64,000 nt of DNA from assembly GCF_000812965.1 (NCBI RefSeq), contig NZ_JSYN01000021.1, positions 22,142 to 86,141 of the forward strand, in the 5' to 3' direction. Each line of letters begins with the position of its first letter. The stretch's first letter is position 1. Positions 34,020 to 42,902 of this stretch are shown piece by piece. Source of the DNA: Pedobacter kyungheensis. GTDB taxonomy: Bacteria; Bacteroidota; Bacteroidia; Sphingobacteriales; Sphingobacteriaceae. The position numbers and the translations under genes were made by a program. The notes beneath the pieces are model-generated. The model saw nothing but the letters and a program-made list of their open reading frames with translations. It did no database searches and was not told where the DNA came from.

Positions 34020-34498
34020 AATGGTTTGGGGAATGCAGTACGCTGGACGAGGTCAAAGCACTGTACAAAAAGCTCGCTAAACAGTATCACCCCGATTTAG
34101 GGGGTGATACCCTGACCATGCAGGAAGTAAATAAAGAATACGCTTTTGCATCAGCCAAGGTGATCAAGGGCAAAAACCTGAATGAGCAGGAAACAGAAAA
34201 CGAAATCCGCTTTTCGGCAGAGTACAGGGAGGCTATAGAGAAAATTATCCATTTGCAGGGGATAACCATTGAACTGGTAGGTTACTGGATATGGGTAACA
34301 GGCAATACCATAGCGGTTAAAAACGAGCTGAAAAATGCAGGGTTCTTTTTCGCCTCCAAAAAACTGGCTTGGTACTTCCGTACTGGCGAATATAAATGCA
34401 GTAAGGGCAGCAAGAAAAGCTTGGAGGAGATCAGGGATAGATACGGCAGCGAGGTGATCAAAGGAAAGGCAAATGTTAAACAATATTTAAACAATTAA
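34016..34498 (+). CDS. J-domain protein
   Basis: A 160-residue protein with an N-terminal J domain: the helix DEVKALYKKLAKQY leads into H25-P26-D27 within YHPDLGGD, the motif that stimulates DnaK ATPase. The second half (GYWIWVTGNTIAVKNELKNAGF) is a small domain common in Bacteroidetes ICE J proteins and probably binds a client. There is no zinc-finger or G/F region, so it is a class III J protein with a specialised target, possibly a replication or transfer protein. Confidence 0.85.
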   Translation: MKWFGECSTLDEVKALYKKLAKQYHPDLGGDTLTMQEVNKEYAFASAKVIKGKNLNEQETENEIRFSAEYREAIEKIIHLQGITIELVGYWIWVTGNTIAVKNELKNAGFFFASKKLAWYFRTGEYKCSKGSKKSLEEIRDRYGSEVIKGKANVKQYLNN

Positions 34499-34500
34499 TT

Positions 34501-34980
34501 ATGGGCTGGAAAGGAGAAAATCCCGATACGGTTTATCATCATTTTGATGATTCGGGTATCAGGGTTTATTTGGATAAGACGGATTGCTCAGCGGAAACCG
34601 AAAATTGCGCAAGGTTTTTTTGCCAGCATCAAAATTATTCCTCAGTGCAGGTGAAAGGGTTTTATTACCTGCGTGGGCATAGGAAGCAGGTCATTCATTC
34701 AAGGGTTTTGGTCGGGGTTTTAGAAGCGGAAAGCCTGCCGCCCGAACTTTTTGAAATTGTCCACTGCCTGACCTTTTGGAATCAGGAGGGTGCAGATTGC
34801 TATATGATGAATGCTGAAAAGCATGAGACCTACAGCGATTTTATTTTAAAATGTATTGCGGCAGACTGCAGGGTTGTCGTTGAGCCCTGTGCTGATCGGT
34901 TTGCCACGGGCAAAGGTGGCAACCACGTTTGGGTAAGCCATAAGGAAAGCGGCATACGCATTTTATTCATTCATTTTTAA
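34501..34980 (+). CDS. ICE-operon hypothetical protein
   Basis: A 159-residue soluble alpha/beta protein with an HRKQVIHSRVLVG strand region and several Cys residues without a clear metal motif. It starts two bases after the J-protein stop. Unrecognised; presence in the operon is the only clue. Confidence 0.6.
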   Translation: MGWKGENPDTVYHHFDDSGIRVYLDKTDCSAETENCARFFCQHQNYSSVQVKGFYYLRGHRKQVIHSRVLVGVLEAESLPPELFEIVHCLTFWNQEGADCYMMNAEKHETYSDFILKCIAADCRVVVEPCADRFATGKGGNHVWVSHKESGIRILFIHF

Positions 34981-35020
34981 TTAAAACGGTTTGCGTTGAC
35001 CGCAATTGAGCGCATGAGAT

Positions 35021-35461
35021 ATGAAAACACTAGATTTAAATAATACCAAAATTTTCTGCGGGCTGATGGAAAAGATGGGGGACAAGACGCATTTAAAAAT
35101 CGAAAATGAACCCTTTATGCCGCTAAGTATTGAAAAACTGGCTGATGGCATTAACATAGGTAGGTATGACAACGGCATTTTATATAGCCTTGCCCATTAT
35201 TATACGCTAAACGGGGATTTGATGAGTGATCCGGAAATGACTTTTATTGTGGTATTGGGTGAGGCTGGATTGGCCGATCCCCAAACAGTTCAGGTTTTAC
35301 CCTGCTCATACACCCAGTCGGATATGGGAATTTATGAAGAAGGGGTGCGCTTTAGCTATCAAAAAGCGATCGAATACGACACTGATTTGCAAACCGGTCA
35401 TACCGAGTTTGCAGGTGTCTGGCTAAGCAATATTCATGATCAGGGATTTTTAGAGCAATGA
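35021..35461 (+). CDS. ICE-operon hypothetical protein (DUF6908-like shape)
   Basis: A 146-residue protein, beta-rich, with the stretch LAHYYTLNGDLMSDPEMTF in its centre, which is typical of small conserved ICE proteins of this kind; the family name is a guess. It overlaps the next original start by four bases (ATGA at 35458). Confidence 0.6.
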   Translation: MKTLDLNNTKIFCGLMEKMGDKTHLKIENEPFMPLSIEKLADGINIGRYDNGILYSLAHYYTLNGDLMSDPEMTFIVVLGEAGLADPQTVQVLPCSYTQSDMGIYEEGVRFSYQKAIEYDTDLQTGHTEFAGVWLSNIHDQGFLEQ

Positions 35462-35832
35462 AAGCGCTGCATTAATTATCGGGGTCAGAAAAAGCAAGGC
35501 TTTTACACGACCTGTTTCCTGAAGAAATGCCGATGCTGCTGGAAGATATCAGCCTTTTTTGCGAGGATTTCAAAGCAAATAAACAGCACTACCGCAAGGG
35601 CTGGGATAGTGGTTTTATGTCTTTTGATTACTGGCAGAATCTTGCAGGCGAAACAGCAGGCATATTAAAAAGGCACAAGGTGAATATGCTTCGCAGCAGC
35701 AGGGTATTCTCAGACCAGCTGTATTTTACCTACACCTCTTTATTTGTGACCAACCGCATTGTAAAATATGCAGCTAAAGGGTCTCAGAATGAAAAATTTA
35801 AACAGGCAGTAAACCTGCTGTTTAATCCTTAG
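35458..35832 (+). pseudogene. ICE-operon gene interrupted by a stop at codon 6
   Basis: ATG at 35458 overlaps the upstream stop as ATGA, and reads MKALH, then TAA at 35473-35475, then continues in the same frame as LSGSEKARLLHDLFPEEMPMLLEDI and on to 35832. The continuing frame looks coding before the next ATG (35527), which suggests the original protein began at 35458 and a nonsense change broke it. A shorter 101-residue product from ATG 35527 is still possible. The family is unknown. Confidence 0.6.
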
Positions 35833-35852
35833 AGTAGTTTGCCTGATGGTAG

Positions 35853-35879
35853 GGGCACCGCAAAATTTGCGCGGTGCCC
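35853..35879 (+). terminator. Strong hairpin ending the ICE operon
   Basis: Nine-pair perfect stem GGGCACCGC/GCGGTGCCC, whose loop (AAAATTTGC) can add further pairing. It lies 20 bases after the last stop of the operon. The T-run is weak (CTTGCGGGCCTTT), so termination may be partial. Confidence 0.6.
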
Positions 35880-35961
35880 TTGCGGGCCTTTAGGTTTGTA
35901 TAAGATTTTGCTAAGAGCGAAAATAAGAATTTTTTAAGTGCTGATTAAGACAGTTAATAAG

Positions 35962-36143
35962 AGTAGAGAGGTGACTTATCCTACGGGCAAGATTAAAGAT
36001 CTAATTTATGATTTATGCCTCTTTACTTTTATAGACTATAACGAAATATTGCAGACGTTTGCTTGAAAAAGTTAACACAGTCAGGAGCGAACTAACTTGC
36101 GGGCAAGATTAATGATCTATCTTATGATTTAGGCTCCTGACTG
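35962..36143 (+). ncRNA. Paired stem-loop RNA upstream of the IS110 transposase (bridge-RNA candidate)
   Basis: Two related stem-loops. The first has ten pairs (AGTAGAGAGG 35962-35971 with CCTCTTTACT 36018-36027, one G-U); the second has eleven perfect pairs (CAGTCAGGAGC 36078-36088 with GCTCCTGACTG 36133-36143). Their large loops share CGGGCAAGATTAAWGATCTA and TTATGATTTA but differ next to the stems (TGACTTATCCTA versus GAACTAACTTG). IS110-family elements carry, upstream of the transposase, a bridge RNA with two guide loops that read target and donor DNA; place and layout fit. Function is inferred. Confidence 0.5.
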
Positions 36144-36244
36144 CTGTTTAAACAGGCTTCAAATAGAAATTAGAGTTTTTAAGACTCATTAGTAAGGTAT
36201 TGAGTGTGTTCAAATATGTTGACCCTAACTAACTTATAATAAGA

Positions 36245-37297
36245 ATGAACTGGAAGTATTTTATTGGCATTGATGTGTCTAAGGCTACCCTTGACGTATG
36301 CATTTTAGAAGGTAAGAGCAAAATTCTTAACCTAGAAATTGAGAACAAACCAAAAGCACTCAGCGCCTTTTGGAAATCTTTAACCAAACAGATACCAGGT
36401 ATCTCTGCTGAAAACACCCTGTATTGTATGGAACATACAGGGATTTATAATGAGCATTTATTATCATTCCTGCATAGTAAGGGAACTAATATATGCTTAG
36501 AACATCCAGCTCATTTAAGGCTGTGCGTTGGCTTGACACGTGGTAAAAATGATCAGGTCGACGCTGAACGAATTGCAGCTTATGCGTACAGGGAGAGAGA
36601 AGTTGTCAAATTATGGGAACCATCCAGAACCATTATTAAGACTTTAAAACACCTTACATCTTTAAGGAACAGGTTAGTCCGAACAAAAAAGGCTTTGTCG
36701 ATACCAGTGAAAGAAATAAAAATGTTTGATAAGGACGGTGGTAAGATGATCGAAAGCATTTGCAAGGGAACCCTAAACAGTATTGCACAGGATCTGGAAT
36801 CGGTCGAAAGGCATATTCTCGATATCATTAAGCTAGATCCTACGTTAAAAAGACTTTTTCAAATATCAACCTCTGTAAGTGGTATCGGAACTGTAACTGC
36901 TGTGGAGATTATAATAGCCACGAATGAATTTAAAAATATCACTACTGCCAAGAAATTCGCCTGTTATTCCGGAATAGTACCATTTGAGCACAATTCCGGA
37001 ACAAGTATAAGAGGGCGGGCAAGGGGTTCTCATAAAGCGAATAAACGTGTCAAAACGTTGCTTCACATGGCAGCTATGGCATCTTTGATCAGTGGAGATA
37101 TGAAACGTTACTACCTTCGGAAAACCTCAGAAGGCAAAAATAAAATGAGCGTAGTGAATGCTGTAAGGAATAAGTTAATTCAACGCCTGTTCAGTTGTAT
37201 CAAAGGTGACCGATTATATCGTCCGATGGATGACAGAGTGGTTATCAGGATGGGGGTCGAAGAACCTATGTGTCAAGATGCTTTGTCAATCCCGTAG
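36245..37297 (+). mobile_element. IS110-family transposase (DEDD recombinase)
   Basis: A 350-residue transposase. The N-terminal RuvC-like DEDD domain begins YFIGIDVSKATLDVCI with the first Asp; ECM-type and GKNDQVDAERIAAYA segments supply further acidic residues. The C-terminal Tnp-20 domain holds STSVSGIGTVTAVEIIIAT and GRARGSHKANKRVKTLLHMAAMA with the catalytic Ser. It appears intact. The gene end overlaps the last 25 bases of the convergent arsenite-efflux gene, so the right boundary of the element must lie very close to the stop. Confidence 0.92.
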
Positions 37298-38349
37298 TAT
37301 TTCCTTCTAAGCCAAAAGGCAACATTTACCAGTGCAATAAGCGCAGGTACTTCGACCAATGGCCCGATTACGCCCACGAATGCCTGACCGGAATTGATGC
37401 CAAATACTCCGATGGCTACTGCTATGGCCAATTCGAAATTATTGCCAGCCGCAGTGAAGGCAATAGATGTGCTCTGTGAATAATCTGCACCCATTTTTTT
37501 TCCTGCAAAAAAGCTGATGATAAACATAATGGCAAAATAGATGACTAGCGGAATGGCAATGCGAACTACATCCATTGGTATCTGTACAATTAGTTCTCCT
37601 TTAAGACTGAACATCACCACAATAGTAAACAGCAAGGCAATCAAAGTTATTGGCGAAATAAATGGTATATACTTCTGCTGGAACCATTGCTCGCCTTTAA
37701 TTTTGATCAAAGCATAACGGCTGATCAGCCCCGCAGCAAAGGGAACACCCAAGTAAAGCCCTACACTTTTTGCAATTTCAGTGATGGTAATGTTTACCGA
37801 TAATCCATCTATACCAAACAGCGGCGGAAGTACGGTAATAAAAAGATAGGCATAAACACTATAAAGTAATACCTGAAAGATACTGTTAAGCGCAATCAGA
37901 CCAGCTGCATATTCCCTATTACCCTCTGCCAGCTCATTCCACACCACCACCATTGCAATACAACGTGCCAGGCCGATTAGAATCAACCCGATCATATATT
38001 CAGGGTAATCATGTAAAAATACAATGGCCAGTATAAACATGAGTGCAGGACCAATAATCCAGTTTAAAGCCAGCGAAGTGCCCAGCACTTTAGTATTGCG
38101 GAAGACTTCTCCCATTTTTTCATACCTGACTTTAGCCAACGGTGGGTACATCATCAATATTAGCCCAATTGCCAATGGAATATTGGTCGTGCCACTGGAA
38201 AAAGAATTGATAAAACCTGATGAGGACGGAATAAAAAAGCCAATACCTACTCCAATCACCATTGCCAGAAAAATCCATAGCGTTAAGTAACGGTCTAGAA
38301 ACCCTAATTTTTTACGCTCTGCCGCAGGGGCACAAGTATTTGCCGACAT
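37273..38349 (-). CDS. arsB/acr3: Arsenite efflux transporter ACR3
   Basis: A 358-residue inner-membrane protein with ten hydrophobic segments. The family motifs are present: FSLKGELIVQIP region, FTAAGNNFELAIAVAIGVFG near the C-terminus, and an N-terminal segment with the conserved Cys in GLARCIAMVVVWNELAEG. It exports arsenite (III). It starts two bases after the ArsC stop. The last few residues (GIDKAS) overlap the IS110 gene on the other strand and may have been altered by the insertion. Confidence 0.93.
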   Translation of the reverse strand: MSANTCAPAAERKKLGFLDRYLTLWIFLAMVIGVGIGFFIPSSSGFINSFSSGTTNIPLAIGLILMMYPPLAKVRYEKMGEVFRNTKVLGTSLALNWIIGPALMFILAIVFLHDYPEYMIGLILIGLARCIAMVVVWNELAEGNREYAAGLIALNSIFQVLLYSVYAYLFITVLPPLFGIDGLSVNITITEIAKSVGLYLGVPFAAGLISRYALIKIKGEQWFQQKYIPFISPITLIALLFTIVVMFSLKGELIVQIPMDVVRIAIPLVIYFAIMFIISFFAGKKMGADYSQSTSIAFTAAGNNFELAIAVAIGVFGINSGQAFVGVIGPLVEVPALIALVNVAFWLRRKYYGIDKAS

Positions 38350-38351
38350 AT

Positions 38352-38972
38352 TTATTTGATTTGTGAAAAGACATAAAACATTTCAGTTGCGATCTGCAAA
38401 CTTCTTTCCTTATACTTTTCTGCTTGTTGTGGCGTATTATCAAATGCTTTTGGGTCTTCAAAGGTTATTGGAATGCGCTTTTCAGCTCCAGAAATGAATG
38501 GACAGCCACCATCGGCCTGCGAACAGGTCATTATTGCCGCGAATGCACCTGAAGGGTTAAATTCATGATCGTAGGCCTTTGAAAAACCGATAACAGGATG
38601 TTCATTGTCACTATATTTTATGGCATATATGGGGTTATTCCCTTCAGCGATATCCTGAACTTTAAAACCCGTTTGTCTTAAAGTTTCGGCAACTACGGGA
38701 AACAACGCAGTAGCCTCTGTTCCCCCTGAATAACAAAAGACATTTTTAATGCCGTAATAAGCTGCTGCTGTCTGCGCCCAAACTTGTGAAAGATGGCTTC
38801 TGCGTGAATTGTGTGTGCAGATCAGGTTGAGCCGTACCTCGTTTTGAGTACTGTGCTTGTCTTGGATAAAATCAATTAAAGGCTGTAATATCCTTTTGCG
38901 ATCAGATGTAATGTTGTCAAACTTGAAATTGCTAACCACAATTTCAAGTTCCGGAAGAAGTTTTGTGTTCAT
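38352..38972 (-). CDS. arsC: Arsenate reductase, low-molecular-weight phosphatase type
   Basis: A 206-residue enzyme of the LMW protein-tyrosine-phosphatase/ArsC fold. The P-loop is CTHNSRRS (C-x5-R), and two further Cys in TCSQADGGCPF suit a thioredoxin- or glutathione-independent cysteine relay. It reduces arsenate to arsenite for ACR3. The real start is probably ATG 38972, 23 bases after the upstream stop; a longer frame to 39023 would overlap the upstream gene. Confidence 0.9.
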   Translation of the reverse strand: MNTKLLPELEIVVSNFKFDNITSDRKRILQPLIDFIQDKHSTQNEVRLNLICTHNSRRSHLSQVWAQTAAAYYGIKNVFCYSGGTEATALFPVVAETLRQTGFKVQDIAEGNNPIYAIKYSDNEHPVIGFSKAYDHEFNPSGAFAAIMTCSQADGGCPFISGAEKRIPITFEDPKAFDNTPQQAEKYKERSLQIATEMFYVFSQIK

Positions 38973-38995
38973 TGTTATATTTATAGATCTTAAAA

Positions 38996-39463
38996 TTAGC
39001 AGCACCCTCCACCTGGAGTACAAGTTGAACCTGAAGCCAGATTTACCAATTCAATTTTTTGTTTTTCGGCTGGAACACCACATTTGTCCATCGCAAGGCA
39101 GGCGGTTTTCTTGGCCAGTAAAAGAAAGTTTTCCCCGTCAAAGCCCAGGTCATACTTGCCAATAGTTTCGGCCTGGTATTCCACTTCAATTTCCAGATCT
39201 TCCATTCCCAAGACCTTTTCTGAAAGCGATATGATATGGATTAATTTACCAGCTTTTAAACGGTGTTCGTAATCGTCAGCATCCCATAGCTGGAAATTAG
39301 CCACTTTTTCATGGCGTACGGTTCCACCGCAGTCGATAAAGTCCTTTGTAATGATTCCGACCTCGGTTACATGGAAATGTTCGGGCACTGAATTGCCGTT
39401 TTCCAGTTTAAAATTCACTCCTTCAGCCGTAGCAAGGATTTCTTTTATTTCTGATAGTTTCAT
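38996..39463 (-). CDS. DUF6428-type protein in the arsenic operon
   Basis: A 155-residue protein typical of Bacteroidetes ars operons (NSVPEHFHVTEVGIITKDFIDCGGT). The C-terminus ends CTPGGGCC, after scattered Cys, which could bind As(III) or deliver it. Its exact role is unknown to me. It lies 56 bases downstream of arsR and upstream of arsC. Confidence 0.82.
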   Translation of the reverse strand: MKLSEIKEILATAEGVNFKLENGNSVPEHFHVTEVGIITKDFIDCGGTVRHEKVANFQLWDADDYEHRLKAGKLIHIISLSEKVLGMEDLEIEVEYQAETIGKYDLGFDGENFLLLAKKTACLAMDKCGVPAEKQKIELVNLASGSTCTPGGGCC

Positions 39464-39519
39464 AATTTATGTATTTATAGTATTATTGCAATTTAACGAT
39501 TGATATAGGCAAAAAAAGT

Positions 39520-39849
39520 TTAGCAACAGGTTGTTTCGCCTTTATAAGAAGCCAAAAATCCACCAAGCTGTTCTTCCAGCAGTTTCCATGTCTTAGGATT
39601 GATGCAGTAGCAAACACTTACACCTTCTATTGTGCCCTGTATGATACCGGCTAATTTCAATTCTTTCAAGTGCTGAGAAATGGTTGCCTGTGCCAGGCCA
39701 AGTTCACCCACCAAATCCCCGCAGATACAGGTGTTTGATATAATGATCCTTTGGAGGATAGCGATACGGGCAGGGTGCGCAATTGCTTTCAGCAATGTGG
39801 AAAGCTGGTTCTGCTCGTCTGTAAATATTTCTGATTTTGTAAGCCCCAT
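39520..39849 (-). CDS. arsR: ArsR-family arsenic-responsive repressor
   Basis: A 109-residue winged-helix repressor. The metal-binding ELCVCDL motif appears as NTCICGDLVGEL, and the recognition helix as AQATISQHLKELKLAGII; a terminal TCC adds thiols. It should bind its own promoter and release on As(III). The start is ATG 39849 (MGLTKSEIF); the longer frame adds a run that crosses the promoter. The operon order arsR-DUF6428-arsC-acr3 on the minus strand is complete. Confidence 0.9.
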   Translation of the reverse strand: MGLTKSEIFTDEQNQLSTLLKAIAHPARIAILQRIIISNTCICGDLVGELGLAQATISQHLKELKLAGIIQGTIEGVSVCYCINPKTWKLLEEQLGGFLASYKGETTCC

Positions 39850-39950
39850 AATTATGTATCGCAATATTACGATGTAAAAATGAAAGCGCAAAATAAATTT
39901 GATCTTTTATTTGGTTCAACCATAGAAATCATTAAGCTTTTTTCTAGGTA

Positions 39951-42902
39951 TTAATGATATTTGTCATAGAGTGGACGCAAGAATTCCTGGCCACTTACCA
40001 TTAGTGTATTTACAATTTTATCGGCGGTTTCCTTTTGACCGGATTGATAGAGGTATTCGACTAGGGAGGTTAGCTTATCATGCTGAAAATAGTTTCTAAA
40101 TGTTATCAGATTGGCCAATGTGGCAACATGATGCGCTGGGCTTGTGTCTTTCCATTTCAACAAATCTGCCATCAGGCTGACCGTTGTGATGTCATCACTA
40201 AAACCTTTGAGCGTATCCTGAATTAGTTGCACCGAATCATCGTCCAGAACTTGGATGTAATCCATTAAGTGAATAATATTTCGGGCAACCCGTTGATCAT
40301 TTATCGTATCGGTTTCGGTGAAGCGAAGAATGATGAATCTCCAGGTGGTAATGACTTTTTCTGTCAATGAGGACCGGCGAGGTTCAGGTTCTTGCTCTAT
40401 GGCTTTATGTTGGGTTAAAAGTAAAGTTATCGTGTCTTCCAATAATTTGCTTTCTGCCTTTGACAGCACTTCGAATAAAAATGTCTGTTTAAAATCGGTT
40501 TCGTAGTCCCAGAAATAAAATGCTAGGAAATGACGCAGGATTCCCTGCTGGTGAGTGGTATCAATGTAGCCAGTGTCTACTGCGCGCTGGTAATAAGGTT
40601 TCATGATTGGGTAATATTCACCTGATATGGGTTTGCCAAATCCTATTCCTCCCATGAAACCGGCCCATAATCTTTGTTCCACATTTTGGTATTTTATAAT
40701 GGAAGCTTTAAGCCATTCACTATCCAGGTACATGAATTGCGATAGGTACATTCCTAGTAAAACGAATGTGTCCACCATCCCTGTTTCCATTGCAACCTCG
40801 TAATTTGCTTTTGCTTCACTGTCCCAGTGACTATTGTCATTTTCATCAGTGCAGTTTCGAGCATATTTCAGGGAATAATCAACCAGCGCTCTGTAAACCT
40901 TCCCACTTGTGGAATTTAAGGAATGCATGATGTAATCGGGAAAGTCTTTATCAAACTGCCTATCCATCGGCAGGTTTGGTATCATTTCTAATATGATGCT
41001 CTTTGCAATTGGAAGTAAAGTATTGTCAAAACTGTGGGCGTCATCTCTTGAGCCTTCGGACAGGAGCCAAGAGACATTTCCATATACCCACTCCCTGGTC
41101 GCACGTCTGTCGTCTTCAGTTTTAAGCTGGTCATTCTTAAAAGCCTCACTGGAGATATAATTTTTACAAAAGACCAGGATCTTTTCCCAGTCCAGAGCAA
41201 TGCCATTTTTCCAGGCTTCGTTAAAGCCACTCAGTAACTGATAGATATACAAATAAGTTACATCGTAAAACTGCTCAAGTACACTAGTAAACTTATCAGG
41301 ATTCTGAGCAGCTGCCTTTCCCACTATATCTGCAAAACCTTCAACCGTAGGGTCTTCCCACCTGTCTCTGTCTCGGTAATTTTTTATCTGTGTAAGAAGT
41401 TCCTGGTTTTGCATTTCCAAAACTTCATCAATTGTATATGGAGATACATGCCCTACCCGAACTTGAATTTTACCCTCTTCCCGGTAGTTCTTTTTAACGT
41501 TTAATTTTTCGGTAAGGTGCTGATAATCCTTTTGAAATTCCTTTCTGGATTTCATAGCGTCTAACCAGCGGTGCTGCCAGTGTTCTTTACTGGCAGTATA
41601 ATGCCGATCCCCAATAGGCCCGTTTTTGATGATCTCACCAATAACTTTTGCCTGTTCGCCGGTAAGTTCAGTCGCTACGGTTTCTAATAATAAATGTAGT
41701 TCAAGTTTGTAGGAATCAGTTGAAAATAACCTGAACTCTGATTCCTGAGCTAAAACGTCCATAAACAGTGAGCCTAAAGTATCCCATCTTTTGCTGACGA
41801 TGAACATTGCCATCCGCTTGAAGAATGGAACGTTATACCTGTTGGCAAACAAAAGATCTTTTAATATTGGCTTTAGCTTTTCTACATTGGTATCTGCTAG
41901 TTTGACCAGCCATTCTCTAAGAAGGTAACTGAATGTATCTGTGACCTTGTCATCGTGATTTGTTGGATCATCTAAGTTTTTTATTGCACTATAACCCATG
42001 GCTGATCCGATGTCATTTGTCAGCCCCCAATTTATTGTATCAAAAATTCCCTCAAAAATTGATTCATCTAGTTTTTGCTCGGCAAACGCCTTTATCAGGT
42101 ATTCTTTTAACCAATTCTGCTTTAAATCCAAGTAGTGAGTGAGTTGGTCAGAAAAAATCTGCTGCTCAGACGCCTGGTCTTTTCGGGTTATGGTGAAATT
42201 CAGTGTATCCCAATCCGGACTGAAGGTGAATACGAATGTGCTATCTTCAAAATCCGCCTGTGCAGCCAACTCGTGATCGTGCAGTAATATGTTAATCCCA
42301 TCGATCAGATAGTAAACAGGACTTACAGAACACTTTTCAGTAATGACGTTTAATAAATTAAGATCTATCATCGTTCGTATTAACTGATAGCTATATACAG
42401 GGGAATAATAGTTTTGGGGTTGGCCAAATAGTTCTTTACTTGGATTCTCCTTTTTCTTTAGCTCTAAAAGAGCAGCGAGGATGATTTCGGCCTTTAGGTG
42501 GTCTTCTGAGCTTGTACCATCTTTCAGAAATTTAGGCAGCAATTGGTCACAAATGGCCATGGTCTGCAACATGGTATCAAAGCGGCTGTTCATCCAGATT
42601 GGGATGAGTTTTAGCAGTTCCTCTGTAACCAGCTTATTTGGGAGTTTAGCAAGTATGAAGATGAATACCTGCCAGGTACGGTAGTTATCCTTCGGATAAG
42701 CCGATGCTCTTTTAATGATTTCAATTACTTCTGGTATCAAATCCAGGTTCTCCCCTTTAGAAAAGCCATCCGCTATCTTTTCAAGGTATACGGCTGCATC
42801 CCAATCGGGTATCAAGGTCTGTCCTCGGCCGTTTTCAATGGGTTCAGGGTTGTTTTGAGGGTCAAAAAAGCCACTCTCTTTCATATAGTTAAACCAGGCC
42901 AT
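39951..42902 (-). CDS. Large helical-repeat protein, partner of a PIN nuclease
   Basis: A 983-residue, acidic, all-helical protein of unrecognised family. The continuous run of short amphipathic helices, with many Trp and Leu at regular spacing, suggests an ARM/HEAT-like or TPR-like scaffold; no signal peptide, membrane segment or P-loop is visible. Its start overlaps the stop region of the upstream PIN gene by 14 bases, so the two are coupled and probably form a complex. In a defence island this could be the sensor for the PIN effector. That role is inferred. Confidence 0.6.
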   Translation of the reverse strand: MAWFNYMKESGFFDPQNNPEPIENGRGQTLIPDWDAAVYLEKIADGFSKGENLDLIPEVIEIIKRASAYPKDNYRTWQVFIFILAKLPNKLVTEELLKLIPIWMNSRFDTMLQTMAICDQLLPKFLKDGTSSEDHLKAEIILAALLELKKKENPSKELFGQPQNYYSPVYSYQLIRTMIDLNLLNVITEKCSVSPVYYLIDGINILLHDHELAAQADFEDSTFVFTFSPDWDTLNFTITRKDQASEQQIFSDQLTHYLDLKQNWLKEYLIKAFAEQKLDESIFEGIFDTINWGLTNDIGSAMGYSAIKNLDDPTNHDDKVTDTFSYLLREWLVKLADTNVEKLKPILKDLLFANRYNVPFFKRMAMFIVSKRWDTLGSLFMDVLAQESEFRLFSTDSYKLELHLLLETVATELTGEQAKVIGEIIKNGPIGDRHYTASKEHWQHRWLDAMKSRKEFQKDYQHLTEKLNVKKNYREEGKIQVRVGHVSPYTIDEVLEMQNQELLTQIKNYRDRDRWEDPTVEGFADIVGKAAAQNPDKFTSVLEQFYDVTYLYIYQLLSGFNEAWKNGIALDWEKILVFCKNYISSEAFKNDQLKTEDDRRATREWVYGNVSWLLSEGSRDDAHSFDNTLLPIAKSIILEMIPNLPMDRQFDKDFPDYIMHSLNSTSGKVYRALVDYSLKYARNCTDENDNSHWDSEAKANYEVAMETGMVDTFVLLGMYLSQFMYLDSEWLKASIIKYQNVEQRLWAGFMGGIGFGKPISGEYYPIMKPYYQRAVDTGYIDTTHQQGILRHFLAFYFWDYETDFKQTFLFEVLSKAESKLLEDTITLLLTQHKAIEQEPEPRRSSLTEKVITTWRFIILRFTETDTINDQRVARNIIHLMDYIQVLDDDSVQLIQDTLKGFSDDITTVSLMADLLKWKDTSPAHHVATLANLITFRNYFQHDKLTSLVEYLYQSGQKETADKIVNTLMVSGQEFLRPLYDKYH

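Noticed and set aside
35940..36160. CRISPR-like repeat
   Set aside because: Only two related units, each a closed stem-loop with unequal spacing and no spacers; the IS110 bridge-RNA reading fits better.
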